The position numbers and the translations under genes were made by a program. The notes under the pieces are model-generated. The model was given only the letters and a program-made list of their open reading frames with translations. It was not told the origin of the DNA and did no database searches. This document shows positions 19,136 to 26,825 of a stretch of 54,663 bases of DNA, piece by piece (position 1 is the stretch's first letter; each line of letters opens with the position of its first letter). The stretch lies in the NCBI GenBank assembly GCA_029210875.1, contig JARGFJ010000002.1, positions 69,689 through 124,351 of the forward strand, read 5' to 3'. Source of the DNA: Gammaproteobacteria bacterium. GTDB lineage: Bacteria; Pseudomonadota; Gammaproteobacteria; Nitrosococcales; Methylophagaceae.

Positions 19136-21034
19136 ATGATAAAGCTTAATAATGTCTCAATACGTCGTGGCGCTCGCTTGCTGTTTGAATCTGCAAACTT
19201 GACTGTGCATCCTGGTCAGAAAGTGGGGTTAACTGGTGCGAATGGTACTGGAAAATCCAGTTTGTTTGCGGTATTACAAGATCAGTTACATGCTGATCAA
19301 GGTAGTGTGTCGATACCTGATTTATGGGTTATTGCTCATGTTGCCCAAGAAATGCCAGCAGTTGATATCCCAGCCATTGACTATGTATTACAGGGTGACA
19401 GTGACTATATTCAGTTACAACAAAAATTAGAAAAAGCCGAACTGGAACACGATGGCCATAGCCAAAGTGAACTGCATGATAAATTAGCGGCAATTGATGG
19501 TTACTCTGCACGTAGTCGCGCTGGTCGCTTATTACATGGTTTAGGCTTTACTGCTGAACAAGAAAATCATCCCGTCATTTCTTTTTCTGGTGGCTGGCGG
19601 ATGCGGCTCAATTTGGCACAAGCCTTAATGTGTCGTTCGGACTTATTATTACTTGATGAGCCGACCAACCATTTAGATTTAGAAGCGGTTTACTGGCTAG
19701 AAGAATGGTTGCGCAGTTATCAAGGCACCCTGGTATTGATTTCACATGATCGGGATTTCCTTGATCGTGTGGTTACGCAAATTGTGCACATCGAACAACA
19801 GCGGATCAAATCCTATAGTGGAAACTATTCTGATTTTGAATTGGCACGAGCTGAACATTTAGCGCATCAGCAAGCAGCGCATAATAAACAGCAGCGTGAA
19901 ATTGCCCATATTCGTAGTTTTGTGACTCGCTTTAAAGCAAAAGCCACCAAAGCTAAACAGGCACAAAGCAGGGTTAAAGCATTAGAGCGAATGGAGTTGA
20001 TTGCACCAGCTCATGTTGATTCACCGTTTCATTTTAGTTTTTTTGAACCAACACGCTTAACAGCACCATTATTGTCCTTGGATAAAGTCGCTGTTGGCTA
20101 TAACGAAACGCCATTGATTTCTGGTGTCAAACTATCATTAGCGCCAGGTGATCGAATTGGCTTGTTAGGGCCAAATGGTGCAGGTAAATCAACCTTAATT
20201 AAATTGATTGCGGGCGTGCTGGAGCCATTGCAGGGCAAACGCAAAGAGGCCAAAGATATTCGTGTTGCCTATTTTGCCCAGCATCAATTAGAACAATTAA
20301 CGATGGATGAAAGTCCATTACAGCATTTGCAACGTCTGGATCGGCAAGCCAGTGAAAATGAGTTACGTAAATTTATCGGTGGATTTGGGTTTCATGGTGA
20401 TGATGCTTTAGCACCGGTTGCTCCTTTTTCTGGTGGTGAAAAAGCACGATTAGTGCTGGCCTTATTAGTTTATCAGCGTCCGGCATTATTATTGTTAGAT
20501 GAACCAACTAATCACCTTGATTTAGAAATGCGTTTAGCTTTGACTATGGCTTTGCAGGAGTTTGAAGGGGCATTAGTTGTAGTGTCACATGATCGCCATT
20601 TACTTCGAACTGTGGCAGATGATCTATGGCTGGTATCCGATGGCCAAGCCAAAGCGTTTGATGGTGATCTGGATGATTATCGACAATGGTTGGCTAATAA
20701 AGATAAAAAACCTGTCGAGCAAACAGCGTCAGGAAATGTAAGTTCAAACACAAAAAAAGAGGATCGACGTCAAGCAGCGGCTGCCCGCCAGAAACTTCAG
20801 CCTTTACGCAATACTGTCAAAAAAGCTGAGCAGAAAATGACGCAGTTACAAGCTAAATTAGCTGATGTTGAACAAAAATTAGCTGATAACAGTCTCTATG
20901 AAGATAAAAATAAAGATCAATTAAAAGCGGTGTTATTAGAGCAAGCAACGCATAAATCAGACTTGGAACAAGCCGAACTAGACTGGTTTGAAGCAAGTGA
21001 ACAATTGGAAGCGGCAGAAGCTGCTGAGGAATAA
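19136..21034 (+). CDS. yheS: ABC-F family ATPase YheS
   Basis: This twin-ATPase ABC-F protein matches E. coli YheS in both halves and in its C-terminal coiled coil. Walker A motifs are GANGTGKSS and GPNGAGKST, signatures FSGGWRMRL and FSGGEKARL, and both [12 protein letters not shown] motifs are intact. The arm/linker region RFKAKATKAKQAQSR, which contacts the ribosome in the family, is present. I prefer the ATG at 19136 (MIKLNNVSIRRG, as in YheS) over the in-frame ATG at 19127. The sequence TACAAT just upstream (19123-19128) looks like a -10 box, which would place transcription close to the start codon. uup follows after three bases. Confidence 0.93.
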   Translation: MIKLNNVSIRRGARLLFESANLTVHPGQKVGLTGANGTGKSSLFAVLQDQLHADQGSVSIPDLWVIAHVAQEMPAVDIPAIDYVLQGDSDYIQLQQKLEKAELEHDGHSQSELHDKLAAIDGYSARSRAGRLLHGLGFTAEQENHPVISFSGGWRMRLNLAQALMCRSDLLLLDEPTNHLDLEAVYWLEEWLRSYQGTLVLISHDRDFLDRVVTQIVHIEQQRIKSYSGNYSDFELARAEHLAHQQAAHNKQQREIAHIRSFVTRFKAKATKAKQAQSRVKALERMELIAPAHVDSPFHFSFFEPTRLTAPLLSLDKVAVGYNETPLISGVKLSLAPGDRIGLLGPNGAGKSTLIKLIAGVLEPLQGKRKEAKDIRVAYFAQHQLEQLTMDESPLQHLQRLDRQASENELRKFIGGFGFHGDDALAPVAPFSGGEKARLVLALLVYQRPALLLLDEPTNHLDLEMRLALTMALQEFEGALVVVSHDRHLLRTVADDLWLVSDGQAKAFDGDLDDYRQWLANKDKKPVEQTASGNVSSNTKKEDRRQAAAARQKLQPLRNTVKKAEQKMTQLQAKLADVEQKLADNSLYEDKNKDQLKAVLLEQATHKSDLEQAELDWFEASEQLEAAEAAEE

Positions 21035-21037
21035 AAC

Positions 21038-22936
21038 GTGGCGTTATTGTCATTAAAACAAATTACCGTGAGTTTTGGCGGGCCGAATTTATTAAATAAA
21101 GTTGATTTCCAACTCGAACATGGTGAGCGAGTCTGTTTAGTTGGGCGCAATGGTGCAGGTAAATCGACATTAATGAAACTGATTGCGGGTAAGATTAAAC
21201 AAGATTCAGGGGAAATTGTCGGACAAGATCTAAAAATTGCTCGTCTTGAACAAGAAGTACCCGCTGGGACGCATGGCACAGTGTTTGATGTGGTGGCTCA
21301 GGGTTTGGGCGATATTGCACCAATATTAAGTGCCTACCATGAGGTACTCCATCGTCTGGAAACAGACTATTCTGAGAAAGTATTGGCCGAACTCGAAAAA
21401 GCGCAACACAAATTAGAAGCCGTTGATGGTTGGTCGGTTGAGCAACGTGTTGAAAGTGTCTTATCGCGTTTGAGTTTAGATCCTGACGTTGATTTTTCAG
21501 GCTTATCAGGTGGTATGAAACGTCGTGTTTTATTGGCACAGGCTTTGGTTAAAGATCCCGATATATTATTGCTGGATGAGCCGACTAATCACCTTGATAT
21601 CGCATCGATCACATGGCTGGAAGACTTTTTAAAAAGCTACGAAGGCACCGTGTTATTTATCACCCATGATCGCAGCTTTTTACAAGCATTGGCGACACGT
21701 ATTGTCCAGCTTGATCGCGGTAATTTAGTCAGTTTCCCAGGTGATTATGCTAATTTCTTAGTGCGTCGTGAAGCTATGTTGGAACAAGAAGCACAACAAA
21801 ATGCCTTGTTTGATAAAAAGCTGGCACAAGAAGAAGTGTGGATCCGCCAAGGAATCAAAGCCCGAAGAACCCGTAATGAAGGCCGTGTCCGCGCCTTGGA
21901 ACAATTGCGTCGTGAACGTAAAGCCAGACGAGAAGTGCAGGGCAATGTCAAAATGAAATTGCAAGAAGCCGATCGCAGTGGCAAATTGGTAGTTGAAGCT
22001 GAAGGCATAGGACAGAGCTACGATGGAAGGGTGTTATTTAAGGACTTCAGCACTGTTATTCAACGCGGTGATCGTATTGGTGTGATTGGGCCAAATGGCT
22101 GTGGTAAGAGTACCTTACTATCAATTTTATTGGGTCGAAATAAACCTGAAACAGGCCACGTTAGACTGGGTACTAAAATCGACGTTGCCTATTTTGATCA
22201 GCTACGTAGTCAATTAGATGAAAATATGAGTGTGGTCGATAATGTTGGTCAGGGTAAAGACTACATTGAAATCAATGGTGCCAGTAAACATGTTATGGGC
22301 TATTTACAAGATTTTCTGTTCTCACCTGAACGGGCGCGTACACCGATAAGATCACTTTCTGGTGGCGAACGTAATCGCTTGTTATTGGCAAAGTTGTTTA
22401 CGCAACCAGCTAATTTATTGGTGATGGATGAACCGACTAATGATCTTGATGCTGAAACCTTAGATTTACTGGAAGATCTATTGATGAATTACCAAGGCAC
22501 ATTATTACTGGTCAGCCATGATCGAAGCTTCTTAAATAATGTTGCTATGAGCACGATTGTATTTGATGACGATGGACAAGTCCGTGAATATATTGGTGGC
22601 TACGACGATTGGCAGCAACAACGTCAACAAGATAAAGCGTATGAGGCACAAAAAACCAAAACCGTGACTAAAGCCGTAAAATCTGAGATAAAATCCACTA
22701 AGAAAAAATCGAGATTGACCTATCAAGAACAACTTGATCTTGCTGCATACCCCAAAAAGATTGCAGAATTGGATAAAAAACAAACCGAGTTACATGACAC
22801 TATCGGCCAGCCTGCATTTTATAAACAATCAGAAGATAAGATTGCTGCCACGCAGGCTGAATTAGCTAAGGTAACAGCAGAATTAGATACCGCTTATGAA
22901 AAATGGGAAGCATTGGAAGCCAAGCAGGGCGCGTAA
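21038..22936 (+). CDS. uup: ABC-F family ATPase Uup
   Basis: Uup is an ABC-F ATPase linked to precise excision of transposons and to ribosome or replication-repair functions. The 632-residue protein has two ATP sites (GRNGAGKST with LSGGMKRRV; GPNGCGKST with LSGGERNRL), the Uup-type linker with IRQGIKARRTRNEGRVRAL, the second-site variant VMDEPTNDLD, and a C-terminal lysine-rich linker and coiled coil (about 545-630) that binds DNA in the family. It starts with GTG three bases after the yheS stop and ends overlapping the next gene by one base. The three genes should form one transcript. Confidence 0.94.
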   Translation: MALLSLKQITVSFGGPNLLNKVDFQLEHGERVCLVGRNGAGKSTLMKLIAGKIKQDSGEIVGQDLKIARLEQEVPAGTHGTVFDVVAQGLGDIAPILSAYHEVLHRLETDYSEKVLAELEKAQHKLEAVDGWSVEQRVESVLSRLSLDPDVDFSGLSGGMKRRVLLAQALVKDPDILLLDEPTNHLDIASITWLEDFLKSYEGTVLFITHDRSFLQALATRIVQLDRGNLVSFPGDYANFLVRREAMLEQEAQQNALFDKKLAQEEVWIRQGIKARRTRNEGRVRALEQLRRERKARREVQGNVKMKLQEADRSGKLVVEAEGIGQSYDGRVLFKDFSTVIQRGDRIGVIGPNGCGKSTLLSILLGRNKPETGHVRLGTKIDVAYFDQLRSQLDENMSVVDNVGQGKDYIEINGASKHVMGYLQDFLFSPERARTPIRSLSGGERNRLLLAKLFTQPANLLVMDEPTNDLDAETLDLLEDLLMNYQGTLLLVSHDRSFLNNVAMSTIVFDDDGQVREYIGGYDDWQQQRQQDKAYEAQKTKTVTKAVKSEIKSTKKKSRLTYQEQLDLAAYPKKIAELDKKQTELHDTIGQPAFYKQSEDKIAATQAELAKVTAELDTAYEKWEALEAKQGA

Positions 22937-23712
22937 TGAATCCATCTGTGCCCATCCTGATATTTAGTCAGCAAACGGCTGATAAAAATATTCGTGTTTG
23001 GCAGCAAGATGAACGACGTTGGTTAGATTTTGCTGATGGTTTGATTCAGTCAGAAATCACTTTGGGAAAGCCTGATATTTTGCCGCTAGTACTCAATCGA
23101 GCTATGTTAGCAGGCATGTTATTTGTCGGACCACCTAAGCGAATTTTGCTGGCGGGAACGGGCGGTGGGGCGATGGCACGTTATGTTGCCGATCGCTTTC
23201 CTGATGTGATTGGCGATGCGGTTGAGATCTCAGAGACAATTGTAGAACTTGCCAAAGATTATTTTGAGTTCCCGTTTAATAACTGGCAGCTCATCACCGC
23301 TGATATTGTGGACTACGTGCAAGATTGTCAGCAAAAATACGATTTAATTGTCATCGATATTGCTGTCGACCAAAAAACGCCAACATGGTTAATCAAACAA
23401 TTTTTTTTACAGCACTGCCGATCATTACTGACGACACAAGGTCATATTGCATTTAATTTATTGGTCGATAATGCCGATAGCTTTATGCATAGCCTGGCGG
23501 TATTACGCAAGGTGTTTGAACGACGCACGCTATGTTTGTCTTTGCCCAATTATCGCAATATTGTGGTGATGGGCTTTAAAAATAAACCTTCATTTTTAGA
23601 TGATGATATTGGCTCAAAACTAGCTGAACTTGAAATGGCTTGGGGAATTGAGTTCACTCAATTTTATCAACAAATGCTTAAAGATAATCCTAAAAATAGT
23701 GGCGTTTTCTAG
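22936..23712 (+). CDS. Spermidine-synthase-like SAM-fold protein
   Basis: This 258-residue protein has a class I methyltransferase-type nucleotide fold of the SpeE kind: RILLAGTGGGAMARYVADRFPD, then AVEISETIVELAKDYF, and YDLIVIDIAVDQ. In true spermidine synthases the third region carries an aspartate-rich catalytic loop; here it reads DIAVDQKTP, so polyamine synthesis is doubtful and the call stays at family level. I start it at the ATG overlapping the uup stop (TAATG). A GTG-type start 33 bases upstream lies inside uup. A short hairpin (CACTC-AATA-GAGTG, 23722-23735) follows the stop. Confidence 0.8.
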   Translation: MNPSVPILIFSQQTADKNIRVWQQDERRWLDFADGLIQSEITLGKPDILPLVLNRAMLAGMLFVGPPKRILLAGTGGGAMARYVADRFPDVIGDAVEISETIVELAKDYFEFPFNNWQLITADIVDYVQDCQQKYDLIVIDIAVDQKTPTWLIKQFFLQHCRSLLTTQGHIAFNLLVDNADSFMHSLAVLRKVFERRTLCLSLPNYRNIVVMGFKNKPSFLDDDIGSKLAELEMAWGIEFTQFYQQMLKDNPKNSGVF

Positions 23713-23759
23713 CAGGGTTATCACTCAATAGAGTGCTAAGATAAATCCATCTTATTTTC

Positions 23760-25133
23760 GTGGACACAATAACAATGGACATAATCGAATCAATTATCGA
23801 TCTGATGACGCAGCTTAATGATATCGTGTTGGGTCCCGCAATGCTTATACTGATTCTTGGTACGGGTATTTTTTTAATGCTGGGCTTAAAGCTAATGCCA
23901 TTGCTAAAACTAGGCTATGGCTTTTCAATGTTGTGGCGAGGCCGCGATAAAAATCAGCGAGGTGAAGGTGATATTTTACCGTTTAATGCGTTGATGACCT
24001 CATTATCAGCTACGATTGGAACAGGTAATATTGCCGGGGTTGCTACCGCTATTTTTTTAGGTGGTCCCGGAGCCTTGTTTTGGATGTGGATGACGGCGTT
24101 AGTTGGTATGGCGACCAAATATTCAGAGGCCGTATTAGCTGTTCATTTTCGAGAAACCGATGAAAAAGGTAACAAAGTCGGTGGACCCATGTATTACATA
24201 AAAAATGGATTAGGTCCCAGGTTTATATGGTTGGGTACTGTATTTGCTATCTTCGGTGCACTGGCAGGATTTGGCATTGGTAATACCATTCAGGCTAACT
24301 CTGTTGCTGACGTATTACATTCCAAATTTGCAATTCCTCCGTTGGCAACAGGGTTAGTTATTGCCATTTTGGTTGGTCTGGTTTTGATCGGAGGTATTAA
24401 ACGTATTGCTGAAGTTGCTGGTAAATTAGTGCCATTTATGGCAATTAGTTATGTAGTTGCTGGCGGCTTTATCCTGATTAGTAATGCAAACATGTTACCG
24501 GCTGCATTTGCCCTGATTTTTGAATCAGCCTTTACACCAGTTGCAGCAACTGGTGGTTTCGCGGGTGCGGCAGTGTGGGCGGCAATTCGTTTTGGTGTGG
24601 CCAGAGGCATTTTTTCTAATGAAGCGGGCCTGGGTAGTGCACCTATTGCTCATGCCGCTGCAACCACGGATAGTTCAGTGCGTCAAGGTACTGTTGCAAT
24701 GATTGGTACCTTTATTGATACCATCGTCATTTGTTCAATTACCGGCTTAGTTATTATTGTGTCAGGTGTTTGGACCAGTGGTGAAACAGGTGCCACCTTG
24801 TCATCGTTAGCATTTGAATCAGTGTTACCGGGATGGGGTAGTTATATTGTGACCTTAGGTTTAAGTGTTTTTGCCTTCACCACCATTCTTGGCTGGAGTG
24901 TTTATGGTGAACGTTGTGTTGAATATTTATTTGGAGTGCGTTCGATTATTCCATTTAGAGTGTTTTGGGTGATGGCTGTGCCGATTGGTGCTACCGCTAA
25001 ACTGTCTTTTGTCTGGCTGGTGGCGGATACCCTAAATGCATTGATGGCATTACCAAACCTGGTTGCATTGTTATTGTTGAGCCCAGTTGTGTTTAAACTG
25101 ACAAAATCCTATTTTCAGGATGAAAGGATTTGA
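23760..25133 (+). CDS. Sodium:alanine/glycine symporter (AGCS family)
   Basis: This 457-residue inner-membrane protein imports alanine or glycine with sodium. Family signatures are clear: FNALMTSLSATIGTGNIAGV near the first helices, VGGPMYYIKNGLG, GNTIQANSVADVL, RFGVARGIFSNEAGLGSAPIAHAAA, and GWSVYGERCVEYLFG. About ten or eleven helices are predicted. The reading frame can start at GTG 23760 or ATG 23775, five codons later; I cannot decide between them. A strong hairpin terminator follows the stop by about 20 bases. The gene appears to stand alone. Confidence 0.93.
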   Translation: MDTITMDIIESIIDLMTQLNDIVLGPAMLILILGTGIFLMLGLKLMPLLKLGYGFSMLWRGRDKNQRGEGDILPFNALMTSLSATIGTGNIAGVATAIFLGGPGALFWMWMTALVGMATKYSEAVLAVHFRETDEKGNKVGGPMYYIKNGLGPRFIWLGTVFAIFGALAGFGIGNTIQANSVADVLHSKFAIPPLATGLVIAILVGLVLIGGIKRIAEVAGKLVPFMAISYVVAGGFILISNANMLPAAFALIFESAFTPVAATGGFAGAAVWAAIRFGVARGIFSNEAGLGSAPIAHAAATTDSSVRQGTVAMIGTFIDTIVICSITGLVIIVSGVWTSGETGATLSSLAFESVLPGWGSYIVTLGLSVFAFTTILGWSVYGERCVEYLFGVRSIIPFRVFWVMAVPIGATAKLSFVWLVADTLNALMALPNLVALLLLSPVVFKLTKSYFQDERI

Positions 25134-25151
25134 CGTTTTTTTAAAATGATA

Positions 25152-25193
25152 AAAGCCCCCCTTTAATTACTCAAAATTAAAGGGGGGCTTTAA
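25152..25193. terminator. Strong bidirectional hairpin terminator
   Basis: AAAGCCCCCCTTTAATT pairs perfectly with AATTAAAGGGGGGCTTT around a loop of about seven bases, giving a 17-bp stem between two convergent genes (AGCS symporter and membrane cytochrome). T-rich stretches follow on both strands, longer on the minus strand. Confidence 0.9.
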
Positions 25194-25214
25194 TGTTAAT
25201 AAATCAGTTTCAAC

Positions 25215-25979
25215 TTATTCATCCAACAGGGCATCACGGCTATCTTCGTGTAGACGAGGCATGATCCACATTTCGTACATCGAAACAACCCACATAAAAG
25301 CAAATGACAGCGCCATCGCACCACCGCCAAAAATAACAAGATAAGCAAAGTTAGGGTTTAATTTGGTAAGCCACCACGATGAAATATCGATGATCAAGAA
25401 GATATAAGGCATAACAATTACTAATGCTTTAAGCACTTTCGGTACACCGGCTGCCAGACTAAAGATCAAACCCACAAACATAAAAATAAAGGCAATACCA
25501 AACAAGTGTATGTGGGATACACGAGCCAGGTTTGAAAAGCTTGCACCTGTATCGGTTTCGGCACGTTTGGCAATAGTTTCAAATTTGGTCCAATCGGGAA
25601 TTGGAAGGCCTGATGAGGCATTATGGCAACTTACACAGCTTGTATCGAAAATTTTACGAATGCCGGTGTCATAAAATGCTTTTTCATCAGCACCTTTATG
25701 AACCCAGTTAATTATTTTTAAACGGTCTGCTTCCGGTGCCATCAGTTTCATTGAGCCATTTAGTTTTGCTTCCAGAGCTGAGCCAGAACGCTTGCCATAA
25801 TAGCTATAAACAATATCATCAACCGATAAACCCATTTCACCATCAGCCATACCATGCGTAAATTGAATTTGTACTACCGCCATTAGATAACCAATCGCGA
25901 CCACGATCAAATACCCACTAAAAAGGGCTTTAAGGGCAATACCTTGGCTACAAAGATTGAGTTTATGTGCTTGGGCCAT
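25215..25979 (-). CDS. Unknown membrane-anchored monohaem cytochrome c
   Basis: This 254-residue protein is not recognised by name. One helix (about 18-38) precedes a periplasmic segment of about 115 residues carrying one c-type haem site, CVSCH (115-119). Three more helices follow (about 156-177, 182-204, 210-233). His156 and His158 sit at the start of helix 2 (RVSHIHLFG) and could bind a second haem or metal. The second half of the protein is a compact membrane bundle. It lies about 70 bases after the DUF4197 gene, at the end of the cbb gene row. A role in electron transfer is likely from the haem site; partner and donor are unknown. Confidence 0.72.
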   Translation of the reverse strand: MAQAHKLNLCSQGIALKALFSGYLIVVAIGYLMAVVQIQFTHGMADGEMGLSVDDIVYSYYGKRSGSALEAKLNGSMKLMAPEADRLKIINWVHKGADEKAFYDTGIRKIFDTSCVSCHNASSGLPIPDWTKFETIAKRAETDTGASFSNLARVSHIHLFGIAFIFMFVGLIFSLAAGVPKVLKALVIVMPYIFLIIDISSWWLTKLNPNFAYLVIFGGGAMALSFAFMWVVSMYEMWIMPRLHEDSRDALLDE

Positions 25980-26052
25980 GTTCTATCCTAAAATTGAAAG
26001 TAATGGGCATAGTAGTACAAATTGGACCTGTTCACCAAGTCTGATATACATG

Positions 26053-26811
26053 TTATTGGGCTTTAAAGACGGTTTTAAGTAATTCGGTTGTTCTTGCTGC
26101 AGGGTTTTGACGAATTTTCTTCTCTTCAGCAGCAATCATCGTGAACATACCATTTAGAGCCTGTTGTGTCACATAATCAGGTAAATCTAAATTCACTGTT
26201 TCACCAACAAAAGGTACTGCTGCAATCTGCCCCGTTAAGTCGTTGTAGTATTTTGTTGTACCGACCTGATTGAGCGAATCAGTAATAACAGGTCGAAATA
26301 AGTTAGTCAGTTTGTCACTGGTTTGCTGTTTGAAATAGTCAGTTGCAGCGTCGTCTTCACCATTTAGAATCGTTTTAGCATCATTAATCGTCATATTTTT
26401 TATTGCGTTAACGATAATATTAGTCGCTTCAGGTGCCGCTTTTTCAGCAGCATGGTTCATACTTTGTTCAAATTGATCGGCCATGGCATCAAGACCAAAT
26501 TTTCGCATTAAGCCATCCACTTGTTGTAACTGGGGTGGCATCGCAATATGAATTAATTCGTTAGCAAGGTAACCATCGGGCTGACTGACATTTTCAATCG
26601 CATGGCGAGTACCAATATCTAAGGCTTGTTTCAAGCCGGAAATGATCGTTTGATTATCCAGCGTTGTGGCTGAACTGTCTGAATTGGAAAGTAATGATTG
26701 CCCGGTTGATTTTAAATCCTCAAACAAACTGCCCCAATCAGCCGATGCTGGCATCATGTAGCTACTAAAAATAATACTGATTATTAGTATTACAGCGCTC
26801 GGTTTAGTCAT
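26053..26811 (-). CDS. Exported DUF4197 protein
   Basis: This 252-residue protein has a signal peptide (residues 1-24, cleavage near ASA-DW). The mature part is helical and matches my memory of DUF4197: an early ISGLKQALDIGTRHAIENVS, IAMPPQLQQVDGLMRKFGL, AKTILNGEDDAATDYFK, and a closing LPDYVTQQALNGMFTMIAAEEKKIRQNPAARTT. The family has no known activity. It begins 14 bases after the cbbO stop, so it is probably co-transcribed with the RuBisCO activase genes, which is unexpected for a periplasmic protein. Confidence 0.82.
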   Translation of the reverse strand: MTKPSAVILIISIIFSSYMMPASADWGSLFEDLKSTGQSLLSNSDSSATTLDNQTIISGLKQALDIGTRHAIENVSQPDGYLANELIHIAMPPQLQQVDGLMRKFGLDAMADQFEQSMNHAAEKAAPEATNIIVNAIKNMTINDAKTILNGEDDAATDYFKQQTSDKLTNLFRPVITDSLNQVGTTKYYNDLTGQIAAVPFVGETVNLDLPDYVTQQALNGMFTMIAAEEKKIRQNPAARTTELLKTVFKAQ

Positions 26812-26825
26812 GACGATTCCTCAAA

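Noticed and set aside
13009-22936. ABC-F proteins as antibiotic-resistance genes
   Set aside because: All three match housekeeping YbiT, YheS and Uup in length and motifs, not the Vga/Msr/Optr resistance groups.
22936-23712. Genuine spermidine synthase
   Set aside because: The SAM-type fold is clear, but the acidic catalytic loop expected of SpeE is not convincingly present.
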